Program-made: the position numbers and the translations under genes
Shown: positions 15,904 to 22,310 of the stretch, one piece after another
Numbering within the stretch: the stretch's first letter is position 1
How the letters are laid out: every line of letters begins with the position of its first letter
Notes under the pieces: model-generated
Database searches by the model: none
Seen by the model: the letters and a program-made list of their open reading frames with translations, nothing else
Told to the model about the DNA's origin: nothing
NCBI GenBank assembly: GCA_023460315.1
Contig: JAEWQO010000134.1
Span: 1-22,310 of the forward strand
DNA from: Actinomycetes bacterium
GTDB lineage: Bacteria; Actinomycetota; Coriobacteriia; Coriobacteriales; Eggerthellaceae
Reading direction: 5' to 3'
DNA length: 22,310 nt

Positions 15904-16266
15904 CTAGAGGATGAACAGTGTCACAAGGGTTATCAGGGGAAGGCCACCTTGCTTTATGATGATGGACGGATTGCTGGTTATTCCGCCATACAGGGCAACC
16001 ACTAGTATGAAAATGAGAAGCATTCCCACAAACTCCGGGGGATTGCTCGAAAAGAATGCCCCATAGAGAAGGGCGACGGCGATCAGTCCGTTGTAGACGC
16101 CTTGATTCTTGAAGAGGGTCTTCACCCGGGGATTCTTAAGCTCTTCGACGGGAATTGCGAAAACGCGACTGGTGGAGTTTGACGTGGGCACTATGGTTTC
16201 AAGATACATAATATAAAGAAACTCAAGTGCAACAAGAACCGTCAACACGGTTGTCACCACAGACAT
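15904..16266 (-). CDS. DUF1304 family small membrane protein
   Basis: The 120-residue protein has four hydrophobic helices and the pattern of DUF1304: a first helix ending YIMYLETI, then RVFAIPVEELKNPRVKTLFKNQGVYNG, then helices with VVALYGGITSNPSIIIKQG near the end. The function of this family is unknown. I chose the ATG whose first base is at 16266 because AAAGGA lies about seven bases upstream and it matches the family N-terminus MSVVTT; the frame is open to an ATG at 16320. It is transcribed alone, downstream of the FAD reductase terminator, and seems unrelated in role to its neighbours. Confidence 0.85.
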   Translation of the reverse strand: MSVVTTVLTVLVALEFLYIMYLETIVPTSNSTSRVFAIPVEELKNPRVKTLFKNQGVYNGLIAVALLYGAFFSSNPPEFVGMLLIFILVVALYGGITSNPSIIIKQGGLPLITLVTLFIL

Positions 16267-16378
16267 GGCATATCCTTTCTCTGCCGGGCTTACGCTGCTG
16301 CAAAATAGGGCTATATCCATAATGCCACGAGGAGGTGCTCCATGGAAGCAACCTGTTGGATTGTTTGGGATTACGTAA

Positions 16379-16423
16379 ACGGCGAAGAAGACATTGGCTC
16401 ATCGGCCGCGTCTTCTTCGCCGT
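16379..16423. terminator. 14-bp hairpin terminator downstream of the cytoplasmic FAD reductase
   Basis: ACGGCGAAGAAGAC (16379-16392) and GTCTTCTTCGCCGT (16410-16423) are perfect reverse complements with a 17-base loop. It lies 31 bases after the minus-strand flavoprotein stop. The sequence following it on that strand begins TTACGT and lacks a long U-run. Confidence 0.75.
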
Positions 16424-16453
16424 ATCATACAGGAGGATGGGTGCGGTAGTTTT

Positions 16454-17956
16454 TTAGGCGGTGAGTTCCTCGGCCACCACGTATCCCTCGGTATAGTTGT
16501 GTCCAAGGTTCAGACCACCGATGTCGAGAGGATAGTCAACGCCGCCGTAAAAGTTTCCGGCCAGATTGCCAATGGCATAGAGTCCTTTGATGGGTCGGTC
16601 GGTGTTGTCAAGACATTGCAGATTCGCATTGACTACCACACCTGAGCAGCCGACCGTGAAGCGAACGTGACGATGAATTCCGTAGTATGGCGGAGTATCG
16701 ATGGTCGAGAGGAACCGCGCGGGCACGCCAAACTCTTTGTCGCTTTCGGCGGCAGCATATCCGTTGTAGCGTTTGACGGTTTGGAGGAAAGCGGGAACAT
16801 CCTTGATCCTCAACTTGGTTGCCAACTCTTCGAGCGTGTCGGCTTTGAAGGTGTCTATCAGGCTCCGCACAACGCCGACATGGTCTCCGGTTTCTTCGGG
16901 CATCCAGTTTTTGAGCTCTTCGGGGCCGTCGAAGTGCATGTCCCATCCTGCGGTTTTCTCCTGATAGGCCGAATCGAATATCTGGCAGTAGTGGCCTCGG
17001 TCCTCGGCGCTGTTGAGATAGCAGTTCATCAGTTCCATGCCCACGGTTTCGTCGCAAAATCGCGTTCCGTCAAGCTTGACGCGCAGAAAAGGGGCGTCCA
17101 TGATGGAGGTGGGGCCCGAGTCCATGTCGTGGCACATCTTGGTGTGCCCGATGTTTTCCATGCGCCCGCCTGCCCAGATGATCATTTTGTGCCCGTCGCC
17201 GGAACGCCCAGCTCTTTTCAGATCAAGATGCTTCACATCGGGAAGATAGCAATCCATCATCTGCGGGTCGTTTGCATAGTCACCGGTGGCAATGACGACG
17301 CCCTTTCTTGCATTGAACTGCACGTATCCTTCAGGTGACTCGGCGATGACTCCGGTCACGTCGCCATTTTCCTGCTGGACAAGCTGTTTGGCGGGGGTTT
17401 GATAAAAAATGTCCACGCCATGTTCCGTGGCTTGCTTGCAGAGGGCTTTCATTGCTTCGCCGGTGTCGTAAGGTTTGGGCCAGAACACGCAGGTGTAAAA
17501 ATTGATATCCCAACCATGTTTGTTGAGAAGTCCGGCTTGGGCTGCCGTGCCCATGTCAACCACCTGTGCTCCCGCTTGCTGCGATTTTTCGATGAGCCAT
17601 TTCACCGCTTCGCCGGAACGGTGTGCCCATGTTTCGATTCGCTCGCGTTTTGCCCGGTGGCTGGAGGCTTCCACCAAAAGGGAGACCAAGCTTTCCACGT
17701 CGGATGGATTGCTCGCTTCCAGATTGATGCCAGCACCGAAATTTCCGCAGGCGGCAGCTTCCTCCTCCTTCTGAATCAGCGCAACCTTTGCCCCGCGTTC
17801 GGCGGCACGCAGAGCACAGGGAACACCGGGAGATCCCGCCCCGACGACTACGATGTCGTAGTCCTTCGTTTCGCTGAGTGCGGTAATGGGTTCTGGCTTG
17901 CGTAGAAATTCAGGAAGGGTTTCGTCGGTGCCGCTTTCCTCATTCAGACGATTCAT
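16454..17956 (-). CDS. FAD-dependent oxidoreductase, fumarate-reductase flavoprotein type (cytoplasmic)
   Basis: This 500-residue flavoprotein has the FAD_binding_2 fold and probably reduces an unsaturated or oxidised organic substrate, or oxidises one, with electrons entering through FAD. The dinucleotide motif is GAGSPG (residues 39-44) after a 33-residue polar N-terminal extension. The conserved C-terminal FAD-binding segment includes LYAIGNLAGNFYGG and DIGGLNLGHNYTEG. A PPYYGIHRHVRFT segment fits the substrate-side position of the family. No signal peptide is present, unlike the divergent flavoprotein at 19919, and no haem or FMN domain is attached. The ATG has GGAGG eight bases upstream. 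It is 342 bp downstream of a LuxR gene on the same strand, with its own promoter-like TATAAT. The substrate is unknown. Confidence 0.88.
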   Translation of the reverse strand: MNRLNEESGTDETLPEFLRKPEPITALSETKDYDIVVVGAGSPGVPCALRAAERGAKVALIQKEEEAAACGNFGAGINLEASNPSDVESLVSLLVEASSHRAKRERIETWAHRSGEAVKWLIEKSQQAGAQVVDMGTAAQAGLLNKHGWDINFYTCVFWPKPYDTGEAMKALCKQATEHGVDIFYQTPAKQLVQQENGDVTGVIAESPEGYVQFNARKGVVIATGDYANDPQMMDCYLPDVKHLDLKRAGRSGDGHKMIIWAGGRMENIGHTKMCHDMDSGPTSIMDAPFLRVKLDGTRFCDETVGMELMNCYLNSAEDRGHYCQIFDSAYQEKTAGWDMHFDGPEELKNWMPEETGDHVGVVRSLIDTFKADTLEELATKLRIKDVPAFLQTVKRYNGYAAAESDKEFGVPARFLSTIDTPPYYGIHRHVRFTVGCSGVVVNANLQCLDNTDRPIKGLYAIGNLAGNFYGGVDYPLDIGGLNLGHNYTEGYVVAEELTA

Positions 17957-18004
17957 GTGTAGCCTCCATGTTCCTTGCAGGGGTAAGACGGTTAATCACT
18001 CCTG

Positions 18005-18055
18005 ATTATAGTGCTGCGGTGAATGATGGGCACCGTGTGTTACGTACCGTCACGT
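18005..18055 (-). promoter_or_regulatory. Candidate activator-dependent promoter of the FAD reductase
   Basis: On the minus strand a perfect TATAAT occupies 18010-18005, about 48 bases before the start codon, but no TTGACA-like element lies 16-18 bp upstream of it. Instead, a dyad with ACGT half-sites (18042-18045 and 18052-18055) is centred about 50 bp upstream of the expected start point. A good -10 with no -35 is the usual picture for activated promoters, and the adjacent LuxR protein is the obvious candidate activator. Confidence 0.4.
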
Positions 18056-18246
18056 TTGCTCCTTTTTTCGATGGCCAGACCTCTTGACGGAGGTGTCTTG
18101 AACATGATTGGGATGAGAGGGGCGGCGGACAGGGCAAGTGCCTGCATGGTTTATGCTGCCGATACGGGCACAAAGCCGCCATTGCTTTTTCATGGCCTTC
18201 GAGCTTAGGAAAACAGACGCGGCTAGCCTGGCGTGGCCTTGACCGT

Positions 18247-18283
18247 GTTCCCGGTTATACCGGGAACATCCTGTGATCAGGAT
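18247..18283 (-). terminator. Tandem abutting hairpins downstream of the second LuxR gene
   Basis: GTTCCCGGT (18247-18255) and ACCGGGAAC (18259-18267) form a perfect 9-bp stem with a 3-base loop. Immediately next, ATCCTG (18268-18273) and CAGGAT (18278-18283) form a 6-bp stem with a TGAT loop. They lie 15 bases beyond the LuxR stop, a terminator position on the minus strand, though no U-run follows. Their symmetry could also make them protein-binding sites. Confidence 0.6.
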
Positions 18284-18298
18284 TATGGTATGCAGAGG

Positions 18299-19690
18299 CT
18301 ATATGTGAAGAAGGTCTTGGAGCTCATGCTTGGAATGGATGTGCAGCTTGCTGTAAATGTGCCGCGTGTGATCACGTACGGTATTCTCGGTGATAAACAG
18401 GGCTTCCGCCACCGACGATTTGCTTTTTCCCTTGCTCAGCTGCTGCGTAATCTCGATTTCGCGCTTGGTGAGGCCATTTGCTTTGCCCAGTCGTTCGCAT
18501 CGCTCATCTATCAGGCTGTAGTCGTCGGGCACCACGGTTCTTCTCAGGTCGCTGAATATGCGCTGAGGCAGCTCGCCTTGGGCATCGATGAGATAGGCCA
18601 TGGCCAATGAGGCTATATAGGCTATGACGGCAAGCATGGCTGTGCGGCCCGAATAGGCATAAGCCGCTTGCGAAATCTGGCTTCCCAGAGCGAGCGGGAA
18701 CGCATAGGCCGTCCATCCTGCTCCGAATACGACCCAGGGATGCAGGGTGCTGTGGCGCGCTATGTCCGACAGTGCAAGCCACAGCACCATGACGGTCAAG
18801 GTCTGGGAAAGCCCGACAACGGGCATTGCCACCGATTCTGCCGTTGGACCGAAAATGAGCAAAAGCAAAATTGCCGTGCTGAGGAAAAGCATGACAGTTT
18901 TCCATATCTGGGGAAAGCGTAGATTCCTCTGCTTCAGCACCACCCAATAGACCAGCAAGAGGGATACGCCTATCTCAATGACATGCGTGCCCACCGAAGC
19001 GAGCCGCGAAGAAGGTTCTGTTGCCGCATTGGTAAGAAAGCCGATGACGAGACTGTAGGCTCCGACGCCTGCGATGACTCGCCAGAGTTGAATCACGTTG
19101 TCGGGGCAAAAGCGAAGGGGTGGGTCTGTAGACGTGGGAGGAATGTTGGCACGTGCATGTTTGGACATGAGCAATGAAAAGAACGGAAGGCATACGGCGA
19201 ATGCGGTGCGAAAGTCTGCAGGCAAGAAGGAAAGAACTACTTTTATCAGCGAGCCGATGACGATGGCTCCCGCGATGCAGACAAGGGCATCCTGAAGGCT
19301 GATGCGGCTGTAATAAGAGCTCCATCGCAGATAGCACCAACCGAGGCCAATGGCTCCAAGGGCGGTGGCCCCTGTCAAGGCCAAGGGAAAGGCAGCGGCG
19401 CTGGCCCAGCCCATCCACGCAGTGGCCAAGGTCATCAGGATGGTCATGGCCACATCGAGCCACAAAGGGGCGTTGGCCTGCTTTTGTTTTTTGTAGAACA
19501 GGATTGCGGCCGTCACGAGCGCGAGGGACAGCGAATAATACAGAATGACCCACAGCGAAGGTATGGCAGGGCTGCGCCCTATGGCCCAGCTTGCCCAAAC
19601 CTGCGGAGCCCAGAGGCCAAACATCCAAAGTCCGTTCTGCCGTATCGTGCGAAAAGCCTCTTCTGCGGGGCCTTTGGAGTGCTTTTTCAC
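18299..19690 (-). CDS. Polytopic membrane LuxR-family transcriptional regulator
   Basis: The 463-residue protein has about twelve hydrophobic helices followed by a LuxR helix-turn-helix (about 400-460: LTKREIEITQQLSKG, then ENTVRDHTRHIYSKLHIHSKHEL). It has the same architecture as the regulator at 8642-10072, but their membrane parts look only distantly alike. The start is GTG at 19690 with GGAGGGG six bases upstream. It sits between two FAD-dependent reductases, one downstream on the same strand and one divergent, so it probably senses their substrate and activates one or both. Cytoplasmic positioning of the DNA-binding domain is expected after the last helix. Confidence 0.92.
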   Translation of the reverse strand: MKKHSKGPAEEAFRTIRQNGLWMFGLWAPQVWASWAIGRSPAIPSLWVILYYSLSLALVTAAILFYKKQKQANAPLWLDVAMTILMTLATAWMGWASAAAFPLALTGATALGAIGLGWCYLRWSSYYSRISLQDALVCIAGAIVIGSLIKVVLSFLPADFRTAFAVCLPFFSLLMSKHARANIPPTSTDPPLRFCPDNVIQLWRVIAGVGAYSLVIGFLTNAATEPSSRLASVGTHVIEIGVSLLLVYWVVLKQRNLRFPQIWKTVMLFLSTAILLLLIFGPTAESVAMPVVGLSQTLTVMVLWLALSDIARHSTLHPWVVFGAGWTAYAFPLALGSQISQAAYAYSGRTAMLAVIAYIASLAMAYLIDAQGELPQRIFSDLRRTVVPDDYSLIDERCERLGKANGLTKREIEITQQLSKGKSKSSVAEALFITENTVRDHTRHIYSKLHIHSKHELQDLLHI

Positions 19691-19918
19691 GTATCCCCTC
19701 CATTATGCGCATGAGCACATCATTTCTATCACGACGTTGTCGCTGTGGGAAGCCATGGAAAAGCGTAATGTTCAAAACAGCATCTTTCGTGCGGTGGCAG
19801 GAGGGCCTTTCAGCATGGTTCGGAGGTGTTTGCCGGCAGGGCTGCGGTGCATGCTTGCCATGATGTGTCCCACTGGCGGCACTGGATATGAACGTGGACT
19901 CCAAGGAGGAGGCAAAGC
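19691..19918. other. Divergent promoter region between the LuxR gene and the exported FAD reductase
   Basis: The 228-bp region must drive both genes. I find a small inverted repeat CGAC-GTT-GTCG (19732-19742) but no convincing -35/-10 pair for the plus strand, again compatible with an activator-dependent promoter. The ribosome-binding site of the downstream gene, AAGGAGG, is near-perfect. Confidence 0.4.
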
Positions 19919-21982
19919 ATGGCAACGGGAGAGAACGTGAGCCGCAAAAGCTTTTTGAAAGGTGCGGCATGGGGGGCGCTGGCGCTTGGCGTAGGCGCGA
20001 CGAGCTTGGCTGGCTGTAGCAGCCTTGCTTCCGGGAGCGCGAGCTTTTTGCCAAAGAAATGGGATTATGAAGCCGATGTCGTCGTGATGGGCTTTGGCTT
20101 CGCGGCGCTGTCTTCCGCCATCTCGGCGGCGGCTGAAGGTTCTTCGGTCGCGGTGTTTGAGAAGGCTCCCGAAAAGCATGCGGGTGGCAATAGCAGCGTG
20201 TGCTCGGGATACTACAATCCCTGCAACGGGGAAGGCGCCTTTGACTGCTGGAGGGCGGCCACCGACGGCTATGTCACCGACGACGAGATCAATGGCGTGA
20301 ATGACGCGATTGGGAAAGTGCCGGACTGGTTTAACGAAAACGTCTTTAGCGTGAAGGTCACGAAAAACGAGGGAGACAAGGCGACGCGCACCTATGGCGG
20401 CAAGAAATATCCGAATGCTACGGTGATGACGATGGATTACACTGCGGGCGTGGAAGGCGGGGCCATGAACGGCAACGCTCTTCACAATGCCATACGCCAA
20501 GTCGTCGAGGATCGCTATGCTGATAAGATCAGCGTTTATTTTGAATCTGAAGTGACTAATCTTGTGTTTGACCCAACAACAAAAGAAGTGAAGGGAGTCA
20601 AGATCTCCCAGAATGGAAACACGGTATACGCCAAGGCCAACAAAGGTGTCGTGATGGCCTGCGGCGGATTTGAGGGCGACTATCAGCTCATCAACGATTT
20701 CGGGCGGACGGGATTTCAAGAATTTCAGCTGGGGTCTCCCTACAATACGGGTGATGGGAATCGCATATTGGGCGAGATTGGCGCAAAAACCCGCCATTTC
20801 GGAACGCTCGAAGACGATGCCGTTGCCTGTTATGAGCTTTCTAAAAAATACAAGCAGGCTATCGCCACAAGCAATGGTGGAGACACGACGCATATGGTGT
20901 ATGTCAGCCAGCATGGTGAGCGATTCATGAACGAAGACGGCAAATGGCCCATGCACGACAAACGGTATCCGTTCTCTTGCTTCAACGAAGATGCCACCAC
21001 TCTCGAAACTCCAAACTATCCTTGGTGGATGGTGTGCGATGCGACGCGTCTTGCCAAAGGACCGCTGTTCAGTTGGTCGGCAGCGTCTGCCAAATCAAGC
21101 TGGGCCTGCGTGCGCGGCGTGTACCAATGGAGCGAAGACAATGTAGCCGAAGTGGATTCCGGCGTGGTGCTCAAGGCGACCACCTTTGAGGAATTGGGTA
21201 AATTGATGGGCTTTTCTGACGAGGATAACGCCTCCTTCGTTGCCTCCATGGAAAAGTACAATTCCGATGCTGCGGCGGGCAAGGATACGGAATGGGGAAG
21301 AACCAATCTGCTCGAACCCCTATCCGCCCCTCCTTACTATGCCGTGAAATGCGCATTGGCCTACACCAACACCGACGGTGGAGCCGCACGTGACGGGGAA
21401 TACCGGTGCATTGACTTCGATGGAAATCCCATTCCTCGTCTGTATGCGGCCGGCGAATTCGGATCCATCTTCCATCACCACTATTGGGGCGGTGGCAATG
21501 TGTGCGAAGCTTTGTCGAGCGGCATGGCAAGCGGCCAGCATGTGTCGGACTTGGACTCCTGGGGCTCTGAGACGGGGACCCTCGAATCAACTGGTGTGGC
21601 GGCGGCCGCCTCGTCGGCTGCGCCAACCGATGACAGCTGGCCAAAGGCTGCAACGGATCCTTCGGAAAGTGAGCCTGTCGCCAAAGGCGATCTGCTCGAT
21701 GATGAAGTGATGGATATCAAAACGCCGGAAGTTGATTCCTCGGCTACGCCGTCTGCATCCTCAGGCTCTTCAACTTCTGACTCCGCAGGCTCAAGCGCTT
21801 CATCTGCACAGCCTGCAACAAAAGCAAGCGTTGAGAGCGCATGTGCTGGCTCATGTCACACGACTGCGGAAGTCGATGATTTCACTTCTAGCCAGGCAAC
21901 CGAGGACGTCATCAAGAAAATGGTGCCTTCTTTGAGCGATGACGAAGCGGCCTCCATCGCCGCTTACTATCAGAGCAAGTAA
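19919..21982 (+). CDS. Exported FAD-dependent reductase with C-terminal CX3CH (haem-type) domain
   Basis: This 687-residue protein is a fumarate-reductase-type flavoprotein likely to reduce an extracytoplasmic organic acceptor. Residues 8-14 (SRKSFLK) form a Tat motif with RK in place of RR. The hydrophobic stretch ends in a lipobox, LAG before Cys33, so it is probably a Tat-exported lipoprotein. The FAD core spans about 48-550 (GFGFAA; LYAAGEFGS; GGGNVCEAL). A linker of about 90 residues rich in Ser, Ala, Pro and Thr follows. The last 47 residues contain CAGSCH (Cys642, Cys646, His647), Met668 as a possible second axial ligand, and LSDDEAASIAAYY, which resembles the end of a mono-haem cytochrome c. 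The motif has three residues between the cysteines, not two. The start has AAGGAGG upstream. The substrate is unknown. Confidence 0.92.
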   Translation: MATGENVSRKSFLKGAAWGALALGVGATSLAGCSSLASGSASFLPKKWDYEADVVVMGFGFAALSSAISAAAEGSSVAVFEKAPEKHAGGNSSVCSGYYNPCNGEGAFDCWRAATDGYVTDDEINGVNDAIGKVPDWFNENVFSVKVTKNEGDKATRTYGGKKYPNATVMTMDYTAGVEGGAMNGNALHNAIRQVVEDRYADKISVYFESEVTNLVFDPTTKEVKGVKISQNGNTVYAKANKGVVMACGGFEGDYQLINDFGRTGFQEFQLGSPYNTGDGNRILGEIGAKTRHFGTLEDDAVACYELSKKYKQAIATSNGGDTTHMVYVSQHGERFMNEDGKWPMHDKRYPFSCFNEDATTLETPNYPWWMVCDATRLAKGPLFSWSAASAKSSWACVRGVYQWSEDNVAEVDSGVVLKATTFEELGKLMGFSDEDNASFVASMEKYNSDAAAGKDTEWGRTNLLEPLSAPPYYAVKCALAYTNTDGGAARDGEYRCIDFDGNPIPRLYAAGEFGSIFHHHYWGGGNVCEALSSGMASGQHVSDLDSWGSETGTLESTGVAAAASSAAPTDDSWPKAATDPSESEPVAKGDLLDDEVMDIKTPEVDSSATPSASSGSSTSDSAGSSASSAQPATKASVESACAGSCHTTAEVDDFTSSQATEDVIKKMVPSLSDDEAASIAAYYQSK

Positions 21983-22037
21983 ACCATCCCGCGACCGGAA
22001 AGGCATTCCCTCCCCATTCCGGATTGCAATCGATGCC

Positions 22038-22065
22038 GATGGAGGTGTGCTCGCACACCTCCATC
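22038..22065 (+). terminator. Perfect 12-bp hairpin terminator of the exported FAD reductase
   Basis: GATGGAGGTGTG (22038-22049) and CACACCTCCATC (22054-22065) are exact reverse complements with a CTCG loop, 55 bases after the stop codon. No U-run follows. Confidence 0.75.
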
Positions 22066-22219
22066 CGGTAGATAAGCCACCTGGTGGCCGAGGGGCTTCG
22101 CAAAACGATCATCCCTGTTCGATGACAGGGCTTCCCCCTATCCTTCCACGGTTGCATCGTGGTTGCAACCTATCGATGCGATGCAGGTGCAAGGCGCGTT
22201 TGGAGGAAATTCTCGGATT

Positions 22220-22310
22220 ATGGACAAGAAAGCGTGCCCCTCTTGTCTCGTCCCGGGGCCGCCCCTGGCCCCCGCGCCCCCGCGCCCCCCCCCGGCCGCC
22301 GCGCCGCCCC
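22220..22310 (+). CDS. Possible start of a further gene, running off the window
   Basis: An ATG at 22220 has GGAGGA (22202-22207) 12 bases upstream, rather far for a normal ribosome-binding site. The first residues, MDKKACPSCLV, include a CxxC pair. After about ten codons the frame enters the G/C-only tail and encodes only Pro, Ala, Gly and Arg, so the later part is not trustworthy. No family can be named. Confidence 0.2.
   Translation, partial: MDKKACPSCLVPGPPLAPAPPRPPPAAAPP
22251..22310. other. Almost pure G/C tail, probable contig-edge artefact
   Basis: After about 22250 the sequence is almost entirely C and G, with long C runs and only one T, unlike every other part of the window. The change is abrupt. 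It looks like unreliable base calls or an adaptor-like sequence at a contig end rather than genome. Confidence 0.6.

Larger units (their letters stand above)
17957..18298. other. 342-bp intergenic region between the FAD reductase and the LuxR gene
   Basis: No gene is supported here; a 61-codon plus-strand frame (18023-18208) has no ribosome-binding site and no family sequence. The FAD reductase side (17957-18060) holds a TATAAT and a dyad. The LuxR side holds two abutting hairpins (18247-18283). I see nothing in the middle (about 18060-18240). Confidence 0.6.
21983..22310. other. 328-bp region after the exported FAD reductase
   Basis: It holds the terminator at 22038-22065, a weaker CCGGAA/TTCCGG repeat (21995-22022), a CCCTGT/ACAGGG hairpin near 22108-22125 and a GGTTGC direct repeat (22150-22155 and 22161-22166). 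A possible gene start (22220) and an almost pure G/C tail follow. No complete gene is present. Confidence 0.6.

Noticed and set aside
18023..18208. 61-codon plus-strand ORF in the gap before the FAD reductase
   Set aside because: It has no ribosome-binding site and no family sequence, and it overlaps the probable promoter of the FAD reductase.
18975..20054. 359-codon minus-strand frame over the second LuxR gene
   Set aside because: It uses the same strand but another frame, is Arg/His/Pro-rich as out-of-frame GC-rich sequence is, and crosses the divergent promoter region.
19772..20956. 394-codon minus-strand frame overlapping the exported flavoprotein
   Set aside because: It is antisense to the FAD-binding core and shows no domain; it is a shadow frame.
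22150..22166. GGTTGC direct repeat as an att site or origin repeat
   Set aside because: Only two 6-base copies are present, with no further structure; chance is sufficient.

Overview
The window looks like chromosomal DNA of an anaerobic gut actinobacterium of the class Coriobacteriia, most probably the family Eggerthellaceae. This rests on the gene mix: a DMSO-reductase-family molybdoenzyme operon, stand-alone fumarate-reductase-like flavoproteins (one with a Tat-type lipoprotein signal), and two polytopic membrane proteins that end in a LuxR helix-turn-helix. That last architecture is characteristic of Eggerthella relatives. Genus and species cannot be assigned from the sequence alone.

Region 1 (1-8.6 kb) is a respiratory molybdoenzyme operon that an IS256-family element has decapitated. 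The element (about 47-1406) abuts the open reading frame of a large molybdopterin oxidoreductase (1408-4485). The Tat signal, the N-terminal 4Fe-4S motif and the native promoter of that gene are not in the window. The accessory genes downstream are intact: a four-cluster DmsB-like ferredoxin, a DmsC-like membrane anchor, a TorD-like chaperone, and a NapG/NapH-like pair that forms a second quinol-oxidising module. A bidirectional hairpin terminator separates this operon from a convergent membrane LuxR regulator (8642-10072).

Region 2 (10.1-15.9 kb) is a plus-strand cluster: a UcpA-like short-chain dehydrogenase, an APH-fold small-molecule kinase, an APC-family amino-acid/amine permease, a P-II signalling protein lacking the usual T-loop tyrosine, a GntR/UTRA repressor (preceded by an overlapping small Cys-rich ORF) and a small two-helix membrane protein. 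I infer a dedicated uptake and catabolism system for an amino alcohol, hydroxy-amino acid or similar amine. P-II would gate the permease and the UTRA regulator would sense the phosphorylated or free substrate. The long leader in front of ucpA carries a perfect inverted repeat and a terminator-like hairpin. I regard this cluster as the best candidate for an undescribed system.

Region 3 (15.9-22 kb) holds a DUF1304 membrane protein, a cytoplasmic FAD-dependent reductase, a second membrane LuxR regulator, and a divergent exported FAD-dependent reductase. The last has a C-terminal domain joined by a Ser/Ala-rich linker that carries a CX3CH haem-binding-like motif. The flavoproteins and regulator probably form one inducible anaerobic reduction locus for an unknown organic acceptor.

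The last ~60 bases are almost pure G/C and look like a contig-edge artefact or low-quality sequence. No tRNA, rRNA or CRISPR array was seen.
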